From contig CALSLT010000030.1 of NCBI GenBank assembly GCA_943787265.1, forward strand, positions 124,001 through 188,000: a stretch of DNA of 64,000 bases. Direction: 5' to 3'. The notes beneath the pieces were generated by a model that saw only the letters and a list, made by a program, of their open reading frames with translations, searched no databases and was not told where the DNA came from. The translations under genes were made by a program, and so were the position numbers. Positions within the stretch are counted from its first letter, which is position 1. Each line of letters starts with the position of its first letter. Shown here in pieces: positions 1 through 9,292 of this stretch. This DNA is from an uncultured Planctomycetaceae bacterium (GTDB lineage Bacteria; Planctomycetota; Planctomycetia; Planctomycetales; Planctomycetaceae).

Positions 1-633
1 CCGATCAACAACTTTCTCAAAAGCACGATCACTCGAATCTGCGACAAAGGCGTCCGCTTCTTCCGGCGTCGGAGGCAGTCCAGTCAGGTCGAGCGACACC
101 CGGCGAATTAATCGATAGCGGTCAGCCTTCTCCGACGCAGTCAACTGGCCAGCTTCCATCTTCGCCAGCACAAAGTGATCGATCGGGTGCTTCGGCCAGT
201 CACTCTGCTCAACAGGCGGCAATTCGGACTTCACCGGCTGAGTGAACGACCAGTGAACTTTGTACTCGCCACCTTCGGAGATCCATCGTCGCAACAATGT
301 CTTCTCATCAACCGACAGCTCATGCCCGCTGTCAGCCGGAGGCATCACGACGTCCGGATCGTCGCTTTCGATCCGCGCAACAAGTTCACTCTCGCTCGCT
401 CGCCCCGGCACCAGAGCACGACGTCCATCCCGAGCTGCTGTGGCTCCGGCATGAGTATCTAACCGCAAGTCCGCCTCACGAGTCCCTTCATCCGGCCCGT
501 GACACGCAAAACAATTCTTCGCAAGAATTGGTCTGATATCCCGATTAAAACTCACCGGCTCATCAGCAGCATATCCCGTATCCCCAACAAGGCCGAAGAA
601 GCACAGCAACGCTACTGTAAAACAACATCTCAT
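1..633 (-). CDS. PSCyt1/DUF1549 protein, 3' end outside window
   Basis: The reading frame is open from an ATG at 633 to the first base of the window (211 codons), so the C-terminus lies outside. It starts with a short signal peptide (MRCCFTVALLCFFGLVG) followed by FNRDIRPILAKNCFACHG, the single-haem CxxCH motif of Planctomycete cytochrome C (PSCyt1). Further on come DHFVLAKME and LIRRVSLDLTGLPPTPEE, the hallmark opening of DUF1549. Full family members continue into DUF1553 and are secreted, usually of 700-1100 residues. They are very abundant in planctomycetes, often beside DUF1501 genes; the reaction is not established. Here the downstream genes on the same strand encode carbohydrate-type esterases. 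Confidence 0.88.
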   Translation of the reverse strand, partial: MRCCFTVALLCFFGLVGDTGYAADEPVSFNRDIRPILAKNCFACHGPDEGTREADLRLDTHAGATAARDGRRALVPGRASESELVARIESDDPDVVMPPADSGHELSVDEKTLLRRWISEGGEYKVHWSFTQPVKSELPPVEQSDWPKHPIDHFVLAKMEAGQLTASEKADRYRLIRRVSLDLTGLPPTPEEADAFVADSSDRAFEKVVDR

Positions 634-730
634 TAGTTCAGAAACTCCACAGCCAGATTGATCTAACCAGACCAGAGTCACACCACACCTTGCACGAGCT
701 CATCGTTAAAAAACGAATTCAGCCTCGCAA

Positions 731-2767
731 TCAGTTCAATTCGCGGATTCGAATGCGGCGGTATTCCATTTGACCTCGGTCGGCTTCCAGGCCGATCGGG
801 CCGGTTGCCGGTAAGGCCTTTGGAAAGTCGAGCGGTTCGCCGTTACAGGTGCATGTCGCGACGCCACCTTTGACGATGACTTCGATCTCGTTCCAATCCT
901 GTGGGCGGTAGTTCTTCAGTTCCTTGTACGGTCCTGCGACAAAGTAATCGCGGCATTGAAGCTGTGGTTTGCGGATGAAGATGCCGCTGTCGGCGTTGAC
1001 TCCGGCACGGAATTCCAGTTTCAGGTGAAAGTCCTTAGCGAACTCGCGCGTCGTCCAGAGCTGTGCCAGGCCCTTTCCTGGGTTGACGACGATTCTGCCG
1101 TCTCGGCCGGTATATCGCCCATCGCTCGCGCTTTTCATTCCGTCAAATGCCGGGCCATCTTTGTAATGCCAACCGGTGACGTCGTGACCTGTCAGCAACG
1201 ATTCGAAACCAGACTCTGGTTCGTACACTCCGTCTGTCTTGAAGGGCGACGCTGGCAAGCCAGCTTTGTTGTAAAGGTTGACGTCGGGTACGTTCGCCCA
1301 GCCGAAGCGCACACCGACCGGGTCAGAAATCTCAACGCTCGACACGACAATCGTGTCGCCCACGATCTTCGCGGAGCCGGCGGCTTCTTTGCCTTTGCCG
1401 TAGACAACGAACCCTTTCAGTTGACCGCCTTTCGCGACCAGTCCTCCGCCGAGATGTTTAAAATTGATGATGACGCGATTGCCGTCAACGCTCATCGAGT
1501 CGTACGTCGGGCCTGAGCATTCGACATCCTCTTCATAGGCAAGAGCCCGAGCGGCCAGCGCCAGTCGCTCACCGATCGGCTGCTTCTGTTTCGGATGGAT
1601 GTCGGTCGGATGCCCGATGTCCGTTGTCACCGCCATTGCCGTGTTTTGCGTCGTCTCGGTTGTCACACGTTGTGATTCTCGAACTTCCGGAGTCATGTTT
1701 CGATGCGGAGTAATCTGCACGAAGAGGAACGGAAAGTCGCCCTGCCCCCACGCTCGTCGCCAGCTCGAAATCATCGCCGGAAAAAGAGTTCGGTATTGCT
1801 CGCCGCGCGAAGAATTCGACTCGCCCTGATACCAGATCGCTCCTTTAATCGCGTACGGCTGCAACGGAACAATCGATCCGTTGTAGAGTCCAATTGGTCG
1901 GTTCTTATTGGCTGACGGATGAGCCGGCGGCTGAGGTTTCCTCGGAGCACGACCTCCGCTTGCCTTCGCCGTCTGAACTGCGGCTTCGTAGTTCTTCAGC
2001 AGTTGTGCCTCTCGTTCTTTGTAGCCGGCGAGCGACTTCGGATACGCATCCAACCTCTGCTGCTGCTGATCAAGCAGCGGCTTCAATGTCGGATTCTTCT
2101 CCAGCTCTTCGCGAGCGGTCCATGCTTCCGCAACCGTGCCACCCACTGCAGACTTGATCAATCCGACGGGAACTCCCAGCTTCTTTCGCAAAGCCTTGCC
2201 GAAGTAATAGCCGACTGCCGAAAAACTGGCGGCCGATCGAGAAGAATCAACCGCCCAACTACCACCGATGCTCTCCTGAGGTTCGTCCGTCGCCTGCGCA
2301 CGAGCATTGAACAGTCGAAGCTGATCGTCACCTGCCGCCTCAATGGTAGCCTTGCCGTTTACCGAACCGCCCAGACCGAAGGCCATGTTCGACTGGCCGC
2401 TGCAAACCCAGACTTCTCCAATCAGCACATTGCCGATTGCAACAGCCTCCCTGCCAGAATTAGCCGTGAGAGTTTGCCCCTTGGCAGACGCAGCCAGCGC
2501 GTCCAGGCGAGTCATCCAGCGACCGTCCTTGTCGACCGTTGCCGATTTTTCCTGACCGGCAAACGCAACAACGACAGCCTGCCCAGGTTCGCCCTTGCCC
2601 CAGACCGGAACGGCCTGTCCGCGTTGCAATACAGCGTTGTCCGTGAACACGCTCGCCAGTCGCAACGGCTCGGCCGCGTGGACGTTTACCGATGTCAGGC
2701 CAGAGCCAACCAACGCGGCTAATGTCATTACATGAGTCAGCAGATGAATTCTCATTGAGGTTCTCAT
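731..2767 (-). CDS. SASA-type carbohydrate esterase fused to DUF1080
   Basis: 678 residues. A signal peptide (residues 1-32, ending VHAAEP) is followed by a sialate O-acetylesterase-like SGNH domain: GEVWVCSGQSNM places the nucleophile serine near residue 126, and GAIWYQGESN is the second conserved block. From about residue 510 to the end there is a DUF1080 (3-keto-disaccharide hydrolase type) beta-sandwich: GHDVTGWHYKDG, LKLEFRAGVNADSGIFIR. The likely role is periplasmic removal of O-acetyl groups from glycans, with the C-terminal domain binding or cleaving sugar. An alternative ATG lies four codons downstream. It is 48 bases upstream of nothing on its own strand except the preceding Gfo/Idh gene, so it may be co-transcribed with it. 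Confidence 0.85.
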   Translation of the reverse strand: MRTSMRIHLLTHVMTLAALVGSGLTSVNVHAAEPLRLASVFTDNAVLQRGQAVPVWGKGEPGQAVVVAFAGQEKSATVDKDGRWMTRLDALAASAKGQTLTANSGREAVAIGNVLIGEVWVCSGQSNMAFGLGGSVNGKATIEAAGDDQLRLFNARAQATDEPQESIGGSWAVDSSRSAASFSAVGYYFGKALRKKLGVPVGLIKSAVGGTVAEAWTAREELEKNPTLKPLLDQQQQRLDAYPKSLAGYKEREAQLLKNYEAAVQTAKASGGRAPRKPQPPAHPSANKNRPIGLYNGSIVPLQPYAIKGAIWYQGESNSSRGEQYRTLFPAMISSWRRAWGQGDFPFLFVQITPHRNMTPEVRESQRVTTETTQNTAMAVTTDIGHPTDIHPKQKQPIGERLALAARALAYEEDVECSGPTYDSMSVDGNRVIINFKHLGGGLVAKGGQLKGFVVYGKGKEAAGSAKIVGDTIVVSSVEISDPVGVRFGWANVPDVNLYNKAGLPASPFKTDGVYEPESGFESLLTGHDVTGWHYKDGPAFDGMKSASDGRYTGRDGRIVVNPGKGLAQLWTTREFAKDFHLKLEFRAGVNADSGIFIRKPQLQCRDYFVAGPYKELKNYRPQDWNEIEVIVKGGVATCTCNGEPLDFPKALPATGPIGLEADRGQMEYRRIRIRELN

Positions 2768-2815
2768 TCAGGCAACGAGTGATGTTCGTCAAAATCCAAA
2801 CTGGATGTGTGAAGG

Positions 2816-4030
2816 TTACAGATTCTTCAGCGAGTTCTCACGCTCCTTCAGCGGAAACTGAACAGCCTGACTGCCAATTCGATGCGACTCGAAAACGGCG
2901 CAAACCATTTCCACAGTCAAGCTCCCTTCATCGACGTTGCAGACTGGCTGTCGATCTTCTCGAATTGACATGATCAGATCGTGAGCGGGAGCTCCATGAT
3001 GGCTGACCATTTCAGACAGATCGTCGCGGGGTTCCGGCTCGCCCACACCCGCGGTCGAAATCGGTATCCAGGGTCGAGCTTCCTTTGTCGGCTGAAACGG
3101 GTTTCCTGGAGTCAGCCAGGCCAGCGGATGCCTGTCGCACTGAATGGTGACGATGCCCTCGCTACCGACGAGCTGCAGACCGAAGCCTGCGTTCTTTGTG
3201 CCATCGTTGGCAATCGAGTCAAAGTACCCCACGACTCCACGAGAGAATTCATACCGAGCGTGCAGCTCGTTGCCGCCCATCGGCCCCAGACCTTCGGCTC
3301 CGTCGTTGACATCATGACGGTTAATTCGTCGCCCATCCTGCAGCATCACGCCCGAACAACTGGATGGATCTCCGCCGAAATACGCCATCAGATTCAAGAC
3401 GTGTGTTCCAAGAACCCAAAGATCTTCCGCACCACCGCGTCGATCGCCTTTGCCTCGACCGCGGATCTCAAGCAGCCGGCCAATGTCACCGTCAGCGATC
3501 AAACGATCGATGACTTGCAGCGTCGGGTGATACCGGTTTCGATGCGCCACGGCGAGTTTCACGTTGTGTTTGTCGCACGCTGCCTTGATCTGATCAGCTT
3601 CGGCCGGAGTTCGACAGAACGGCTTCTCGATATAGACACCCTTCACACCGGCTTCGGCACAGGCCACGACCATGTCCCGATGCTGGTCGGCGTGGCGAGG
3701 GCAAACGGCCACGATGTCAGGTGTCACTTCGGCGAGCATCTTCCGATAGTCAGCGAAACCACGATCAATCTTCAACTTCTTCAGCTCTTTCGCCAATCCT
3801 GCAGCATCCGGATCAGCCGCGGCGACGACTTGAGTGTCCGAGTTGTGCAACCAGACAGTGTCGAGCCCGTGCCCAAAGTTGCCTCGCCCGGTGTGACCAA
3901 TCGCCGCGACCGTTAGCGTATTGGCATCGAAGACCGCTGGTTTCGCCACAGATGCCAGACCGGCCATCGCCAATGAAGCGGAAGTTCCCGTCAGAAACCT
4001 TCTTCGATCCAGGCTTGGTTCGCGTTCCAT
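2816..4030 (-). CDS. Gfo/Idh/MocA family oxidoreductase, Tat-type leader
   Basis: 404 residues from the ATG at 4030, preferred because AAGGGA lies about 7 bases upstream and the protein then begins MEREPSLDRRRFLTGT, a twin-arginine leader. An ATG 11 codons upstream is possible but adds nothing conserved. The NAD(P)-binding fold starts at LTVAAIGHTGRGNFG. VYIEKPFCRTPAEAD carries the EKP lysine typical of the family, and the C-terminal half is the alpha/beta domain. The family oxidises or reduces sugars and inositols; the substrate cannot be read from sequence. Exported Gfo/Idh enzymes are a known planctomycete feature. It lies between two secreted esterase-like genes on the same strand. Confidence 0.87.
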   Translation of the reverse strand: MEREPSLDRRRFLTGTSASLAMAGLASVAKPAVFDANTLTVAAIGHTGRGNFGHGLDTVWLHNSDTQVVAAADPDAAGLAKELKKLKIDRGFADYRKMLAEVTPDIVAVCPRHADQHRDMVVACAEAGVKGVYIEKPFCRTPAEADQIKAACDKHNVKLAVAHRNRYHPTLQVIDRLIADGDIGRLLEIRGRGKGDRRGGAEDLWVLGTHVLNLMAYFGGDPSSCSGVMLQDGRRINRHDVNDGAEGLGPMGGNELHARYEFSRGVVGYFDSIANDGTKNAGFGLQLVGSEGIVTIQCDRHPLAWLTPGNPFQPTKEARPWIPISTAGVGEPEPRDDLSEMVSHHGAPAHDLIMSIREDRQPVCNVDEGSLTVEMVCAVFESHRIGSQAVQFPLKERENSLKNL

Positions 4031-4074
4031 GTGTGTCCCTTCTAAATCCAGATTGAAAGGCAAAATCAGTAGCC

Positions 4075-5217
4075 TCAGTTAAGCCGCCACTTCAACCATG
4101 AGTAAACACTGGCTCCCACCTGGCGATATCCGAAACCGTTGGGATGAACGCCGTTGTTTTCCGGGTACCCATCGACAGCGTCGAGGTTCAGATGAGTCGG
4201 CACCACGAAGAAATGGTCAGCATCATCGCCGGCCCCATTCGACCTACGTTCGAACTTCGACAGCAACCGTTCCACAAGGCGATGCTGGATCCGCTTCCAG
4301 CCCCAGCGGTGGTAGCGGCCTTTGTAGTTAGCTTCAAAGCCCGCCTCGCGAGCGTTCGGAGGCGTCGTCACACAGATCGCCAGATCAGCACTCGGCGCAG
4401 CCTTGTGGAAATTCGTCAGCAGCAAATCAGCCTGATGCATCATCAGATCGACGCGAGCGTCAATGGCTTTGGGGTCATCCGGGTTTGCTCCGAAACAATC
4501 ATTGATGCCGAGCAGGAAGAAAACGACATCCGGTCGTTCGCCTTCGAAATGCTCATCAAAGTACCTCGCAACGTCCAACTTCGGTTTTTCGTTCTCACCC
4601 AGAAAAACGAACGGACTACTCCGCTTTCGATGAGTTCCGTCCGGCTCCGGCTCATACTTTGAAACGAACCGTTGCCAGGTCCAGCCGCCGTACCCTTCGT
4701 GAGCGACTCCCGCAGCGGCACTCGACGGCCGATGCGTCCCGAGCATTCGCCACTTCGGATTTGCATCCTTCCCGAGCAGTCGTGCCACTTCATTAGGCCA
4801 GGCGGTCGCGTGAGTCAAACTGTCGCCCACAATCAGGATCTTGACTTGGCGACTTGCTCCAGCATTAGCCGGCAAGACGTTCAGTGTTGTCGCCTTTTGA
4901 GCAATCTCTTGACCGTCGGAACTGCGGACAGTCACTGTCAGTTTGTGTCGCCCGACGTCGCGAGCTTCAGGAAGACATCGCCAGCGCTGAGCTTCGACGC
5001 GTCCAACATCGCAAACAAACTCAAAGCTGAACTTTTCAGGAGTCTGAGTCAGCACGACGTTGTCAAAATAAACATTCATTTCAACGCCAACCACCGCGTA
5101 CATCTCGGCCGGCAGCGTAAGCCGTAAATTGGGTACTTTCTCGTCGGCAGCCTGAAGACCAGGCTCGGACGCAACAGCACAGACCAACAAGAAGACAAGC
5201 AGAAAACGTGATAACAT
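4075..5217 (-). CDS. Secreted SGNH/GDSL hydrolase
   Basis: 380 residues. A signal peptide (MLSRFLLVFLLVCAVASEP...QAADEK) precedes an all-beta N-terminal segment of roughly 100 residues and then an SGNH hydrolase domain. Block I is KILIVGDSLTHA (nucleophile Ser), block III is LLGINDCFG, and block V is NNGVHPNGFGY with the catalytic His. These enzymes cleave acyl or acetyl esters, commonly on polysaccharides. The gene follows the AXE1-like esterase on the same strand by 57 bases and precedes the Gfo/Idh gene by 44, consistent with one transcription unit of carbohydrate-modifying enzymes. Confidence 0.85.
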   Translation of the reverse strand: MLSRFLLVFLLVCAVASEPGLQAADEKVPNLRLTLPAEMYAVVGVEMNVYFDNVVLTQTPEKFSFEFVCDVGRVEAQRWRCLPEARDVGRHKLTVTVRSSDGQEIAQKATTLNVLPANAGASRQVKILIVGDSLTHATAWPNEVARLLGKDANPKWRMLGTHRPSSAAAGVAHEGYGGWTWQRFVSKYEPEPDGTHRKRSSPFVFLGENEKPKLDVARYFDEHFEGERPDVVFFLLGINDCFGANPDDPKAIDARVDLMMHQADLLLTNFHKAAPSADLAICVTTPPNAREAGFEANYKGRYHRWGWKRIQHRLVERLLSKFERRSNGAGDDADHFFVVPTHLNLDAVDGYPENNGVHPNGFGYRQVGASVYSWLKWRLN

Positions 5218-5274
5218 CTTTGATCCTGACTAAATGCGTGCGTCGACCGATCTAAATCCCCTGCCCTGCGAGTC

Positions 5275-6612
5275 TCACTTTGACCGATTCGCGTGTTCAA
5301 GAATTCGAGCCCAGAACGCATCCTGAATGTGCTTTGGAGCCGCGTGCCCCATCAGCGGCTCGTTGAGCACACTCTTCTTGCCCTGCAGAGCGTTGTAAGC
5401 CGCGTAGCAACTCGACGGCGGACAAACGGCATCGATAAATCCGACACTCATGATGGCTTCCGCTTTGCATCGCGTCGCAAAGCAAACAGCATCGACGTAC
5501 CGAGCCGCCAGTTGAACCTTTGGATCGGGCTTCCCGTCGGCGCCGTTCGGCACGAGCTTCGGCCACCCATTGACTCGACCGGCTGACTCGCCCGAGTGGT
5601 CACAAATTGCCGGCACGCCCGGAGCGATCAACGTCACTCTGTCATCAATGCCGCCTGCCACCAGAGATTGCCCGCCACCCTGGCTGTGTCCGACCACGAC
5701 GACGGTCTTGCCATCCCATTCAGGCTGCGCTGTCAAAAAATCAATCGCTCTGACCAGACGCAGATACATTCCGCGGAAATAGATTGTGTCGCGACTTTCC
5801 CGCCCGGCGTGACGGTAGCTATTCAGCGGCCCCTTACTCAGCTCCGAGTAAAACGTGCCGGGCTTCCCATTCGGACTTCCATGAGCATTGATGTCCATCG
5901 ACAGAAATCCTGCCAGAGCTCCTTTTTGAGAATTTCCCAAACTGGATCCTCGAACGCCGGCACCGTGTACCCATAAAACAATTGGCAGGCTCTTCGGCTC
6001 TGCTTCTTTGGGCTTCGAAAAATACCCAGAAACAGGAGCTCCCCCCGTACACTGAACCTGCACGTCGAAACTCATAACGTCGGACGCTTTACTATCCAAC
6101 GACGTCAACTGTGGATCGAGCGGTAGTTCAGCGAGCTTTCGCTTCTGCTCCGCCCAGAACTCATCGAAGTCGTCAGGCACGGGAAGACTCAGCTCAATCT
6201 TCTCCGGAGAGAAAGCGGCTCCAGCGATCGCACGAACGGCTTTGCCTTCGTCTGGCGTGTAAGTGACCTGGCATCGCAGAAACTCCGGCCGTCGCCCCTT
6301 CACGACAACTCTGGCTGGCTCGACTCCCAAAGCCACTGCTCCTTCAGGCAATCCGACAACCTTCCCACCGGTCAGAAAATCATCAACATAAAATGTCGCA
6401 TTCCCATCCGTCACCGGCTCTTTTCCCCGGGAGACCGTAATCAAGAATGCCGCTTCTTCGCCAACTTCATAGATCGCACTCTCGCGATCAGTCACGACTT
6501 TAACAGACAGCGCAGGTTCGGCTGCATGAGTGTCGGCCAGAAACAACGCGGCGTTCGAAGCGACGACAAGAAAGAAGACGGCACGCAACATCCATGAATA
6601 GTTCGGCAGCAT
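5275..6612 (-). CDS. Acetyl xylan esterase (AXE1)-like alpha/beta hydrolase
   Basis: 445 residues from the ATG at 6612, chosen because GGAG sits about 9 bases upstream; an in-frame ATG at 6636 lacks a good ribosome binding site. The signal peptide is MLPNYSWMLRAVFFLVVASNA. Residues ~25-145 form a beta domain; then LPVPDDFDEFWAEQKRKL marks the start of an AXE1-type esterase. The nucleophile elbow is VVVVGHSQGGGQ, the Asp is likely in GFIDAVCPPSSCY, and the His in LMGHAAP. Expected to deacetylate xylan or related oligosaccharides in the periplasm. It is the first gene of the minus-strand run that continues down to base 731. Confidence 0.86.
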   Translation of the reverse strand: MLPNYSWMLRAVFFLVVASNAALFLADTHAAEPALSVKVVTDRESAIYEVGEEAAFLITVSRGKEPVTDGNATFYVDDFLTGGKVVGLPEGAVALGVEPARVVVKGRRPEFLRCQVTYTPDEGKAVRAIAGAAFSPEKIELSLPVPDDFDEFWAEQKRKLAELPLDPQLTSLDSKASDVMSFDVQVQCTGGAPVSGYFSKPKEAEPKSLPIVLWVHGAGVRGSSLGNSQKGALAGFLSMDINAHGSPNGKPGTFYSELSKGPLNSYRHAGRESRDTIYFRGMYLRLVRAIDFLTAQPEWDGKTVVVVGHSQGGGQSLVAGGIDDRVTLIAPGVPAICDHSGESAGRVNGWPKLVPNGADGKPDPKVQLAARYVDAVCFATRCKAEAIMSVGFIDAVCPPSSCYAAYNALQGKKSVLNEPLMGHAAPKHIQDAFWARILEHANRSK

Positions 6613-7049
6613 TGAGGTCACTCCAAGGTGGGCCAACTGGAAGACAGAAGTCGTAAGTTATGACAACTGCGTCTTCGCTGGGGAAGCAATCCTCGCCCCC
6701 GCCATCCTCTAAGGCGTCTGCACCTCAGTTGGCAAGAGCAGTGATTCGCCTCCGATTTCGTGTCGACCTGCGCACTGAATCCAACGGGACCGAGTTGTCA
6801 GGTTGAGACCGGAATGGCCGCTGGCCTGACATGGCAGGAAACCTCCGGAACTCACGCCGCAAAACTGTGGCATGTTGCGTTGCGGCTCGCACGTGAAAGT
6901 GTTGATGTCTGCTCGATTTTTTCGAGCGACTCACGCCTGACTCTGAATTGAAGACCTACGTTGAAGGCAGCAACAGGGAAAGACGCCATTCGACGTCGCA
7001 TCCCATTGAGACCTCAACTGGAAACGTCACTTCAACGCTGGAGCTCGTC
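6613..7049. other. Intergenic stretch, nothing recognised
   Basis: This is the upstream region of the minus-strand esterase run. Short open frames on both strands have no recognisable domain, ribosome binding site or conserved start, and I see no RNA gene or repeat. Confidence 0.4.
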
Positions 7050-7274
7050 ATGAAGATCATTTCTCTCGACGCCCCAAATGTCCGGATGGTTTCGCGGCCG
7101 TCCGACTCAGGACCAAGCTTCGAACTGCCTCTGGACTTGCCGCCCGAAATCGATCAACGCGACATTGAAGATCTGCAGACACTCGCCCAATGGTACAAGT
7201 CAGCATCCATCGAGTTCGCCGAAATCGACGGCATATTCTCCGACTTCGAAGACTTGAAATCTGAAATAGGCTGA
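7050..7274 (+). CDS. Small acidic hypothetical protein
   Basis: A 74-residue frame starting at an ATG with GGAG six bases upstream. The protein is acidic, with the segment LDLPPEIDQRDIEDLQTLAQ predicted helical by eye. No domain is recognised. It points toward the 3' end of the DapA-like pseudogene on the other strand. It could be a real small gene or chance; the ribosome binding site and protein-like composition are the only support. Confidence 0.35.
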   Translation: MKIISLDAPNVRMVSRPSDSGPSFELPLDLPPEIDQRDIEDLQTLAQWYKSASIEFAEIDGIFSDFEDLKSEIG

Positions 7275-7319
7275 AGCGAACGATGGTCGTCCAACCATCA
7301 CCCGGTGCTGGCTCCAAAG

Positions 7320-8252
7320 TTAGCCATCAGGACTCAAACCGGCATGGCAGGCAACCCGAATTTGATCAATCTCCGGCGTTGATAATTTCATCAACGGAGG
7401 GCGAACGTGTGCTTCGTCGAGCTGACCGAGAATCACCAACGCTTCTTTCATTCGATTGTGCATATCGAGAACGGGGTCGGCATAGAACGCTCGAACGAGC
7501 GGATACATCTGATCGTTCACCTACTGAGCCGCGGCCAGGTCACTGCCCTGCACGGCACGCCACATCGCCACCTGCAGATGAGCAATTACACTGCCCGCTC
7601 CGGACAAAAGTCCGTCGCAGCCCATCACCAGAGAACCCAGCAGCCACGCGCTGTGCGTCGATAGAACTCGCACGGGACAATCCAGAGCGTGCAGCTCCCG
7701 AATGTGTCGCTCGTGAAGCGGCGGGTCGTTGCACCAATCTTTGATCGCTCGGATCGTCGGAAAACGCTCGCAGAGCCGCAGCAGCGTTTCGAGTGGATAT
7801 CCAAGCCCGCTCGACATTGGATATTGAAACAGGATTAACGGCAGCTCTGTCGAATACACGATCCGAGCAAAATGCTCGATAGCCATTTCCGGCCTCATTA
7901 ACCCGCCGAGAGCCATGCTCTGCGGAGGAAACACCAGCAGGCAGGCAGCCCCTCCATCTGTCGCCATGCGAGCAATTCGAGCCGCTTCCAGACTACCCTC
8001 GGCATAGACACCAGCCACGACCGGTAAGCTATCACCAAGTTCCTGCTTCGTCAGATCGAGGGCGTGTCGCTGCTCATCAAAACTGAGCCCATGCACTTCC
8101 GCCGCGTGCCCGTTAATAGTGATCGCCGAAATCCCATCCACGTCCGCCACATGCCGAACATGCTTCCGGTACGCAGAATCGTCAATCGAAAGATCGTCAC
8201 GAAACGGCATCAAACACGCGGGGATGACACCAGTAGGTTCAAATCGCTCCAC
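7320..8252 (-). pseudogene. DapA-family (DHDPS/N-acetylneuraminate lyase-like) gene with in-frame TAG
   Basis: Class I aldolase of the dihydrodipicolinate synthase family, TIM barrel. Visible: TGVIPACLMPF at the N-terminus, YPMSSGLGYP with the active-site Tyr, and IRAIKDW with the Schiff-base Lys. At 7521-7523 the frame is broken by TAG (…DLAAAQ, stop, VNDQMYPLVRAFY…), and the same frame then continues for 66 residues of the usual C-terminal helices (MKEALVILGQLDEAHVRPPL). Without the stop the protein would be about 310 residues, the normal family length. The start is uncertain: a GTG at 8252 gives the family's usual N-terminus, while an ATG at 8306 adds 18 residues. The IS5 element ends only 12 bases beyond 8306, so the native promoter is displaced. 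Most likely a pseudogene; a sequencing error cannot be excluded. Confidence 0.75.
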
Positions 8253-8318
8253 AAGACAATTCCCGGCACAGATAGTTTTGGCTGATAAATCTAGTTCCAA
8301 CCTCATTCTGCTGCTTTA

Positions 8319-8335
8319 GGTCGTACGGACATTCA
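8319..8335 (+). repeat. IS5-family terminal inverted repeat, left
   Basis: GGTCGTACGGACATTCA, a perfect 17-bp inverse match to 9187-9203. The stop codon of the second transposase frame (TGA at 8333-8335 on the minus strand) lies within it. Confidence 0.9.
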
Positions 8336-9129
8336 GACCATGTCTGTGATTAGTGCTGCGAGCCAGATGAAGCCGGCGAAGTTCGCCGGCTTTTTCTCGT
8401 AGCGTGTGGCGATGCGGCGGCAGCGTTTGATTCTTCCAAAGAATCGTTCGATGAGATTGCGGTGTTTGTAGACCGTCCTGTTGTATCTCTTTTTCTTTTT
8501 GCGTCCGGCATTTGGCTTGATGCACACCTTTGCCCTGAGCTGTCGGGCACGCTTGCGGATCGCGTCTGAATCGTACGCGGCGTCAGCGATGATGGTGCCC
8601 ACATCACCGCGTTTGAAGTCTTTGAGCAACTGTTCTCCCAAAGGAGCATCGCCACGTTGACCGACCGTCAGCTGGAAGGTGACAAGCCGGCCGCTCCTGC
8701 CAGTTACTGCGTGAACTTTGGTCGTCAGTCCGCCACGAGAACGGCCAAGGCAGCGTTGTTCGTCAGCGTCTTCTTTTTTTCATCTGCCAGGCGGCGTCCG
8801 GTGGAAGCGACCGGGTGAGCTTTGATGCTGGTAGAATCTATCTGTACTTCCTGCAATTCGTCTGTCAGTCCTGACTCACCGATGGCCAGGAAAATCCGCT
8901 CCCAGACACCTCGGGAACACCAGCGATCGTACCGCTTCCAAACCGAGTTGGGTTTTCCGTATCGACCAGGAAGATCTTCCCAGGGAATGCCAGTTTTCAG
9001 CACAAACAACACGGCGTTGATAAACAATCGATTGTTACGACCTGTCCGCCCTGGATCACTTTTCTTTCCCGGGATCAAACTCTTGATCACATTCCACTGT
9101 TCATCGCTCAGTTCATGACGTCGGACCAT
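8333..9129 (-). CDS. IS5-family transposase, produced by -1 programmed frameshift
   Basis: Two overlapping frames. The first begins MVRRHELSDEQWNVIKSLIPG (ATG at 9129, with AAGGA upstream; in-frame ATGs at 9138 and 9162 are alternatives) and reaches EVQIDSTSIKAH, containing the first catalytic Asp. At GCAGATGAAAAAAAGAAG the motif A-AAA-AAG (minus strand, forward 8773-8780) allows a -1 shift into the second frame. That frame reads DADEQRCLGRSRGGLTTKVH, contains the second Asp in IIADAAYDSDAIR and the Glu in HRNLIERFFGRIKRCR, and ends at 8333. The product would be about 265 residues, normal for IS427-group enzymes. All three DDE residues are present, so the element looks active. Confidence 0.88.
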
Positions 9130-9186
9130 CGTGCTCATCCTTGAGACGATAGACATCCTCATTCAAACTAACGACAAACAGCAAGA

Positions 9187-9203
9187 TGAATGTCCGTACG
9201 ACC
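9187..9203 (-). repeat. IS5-family terminal inverted repeat, right
   Basis: Inverse of the left end, 17 of 17 bases matching; followed by TA then AGCACA. Confidence 0.9.
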
Positions 9204-9292
9204 TAAGCACAGCTTTCACAGCCAGTCCATCAGCAAAGGGCCGCGATTCACCGACAATAACGATGTCTGCGGATGCGCGACTCGGACCAGCC

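Larger units (their letters stand above)
8319..9203 (-). mobile_element. IS5-family (IS427-type) insertion sequence, complete
   Basis: 885 bp. It begins GGTCGTACGGACATTCA and ends with the exact inverse of those 17 bases. TA immediately outside both ends is compatible with a 2-bp target duplication. Inside is a two-frame DDE transposase on the minus strand. It sits directly upstream of the DapA-like pseudogene and downstream of the TraB/ChaN-like gene's 3' end. Confidence 0.9.

Noticed and set aside
2981..3916. 311-codon plus-strand frame opposite the Gfo/Idh gene
   Set aside because: Antisense shadow; the minus-strand protein has clear motifs and RBS.
7521..7523. TAG as pyrrolysine codon in the DapA-like gene
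   Set aside because: No pyl genes in the window, TAG is an ordinary stop here (17555-17557), and the family does not use pyrrolysine.
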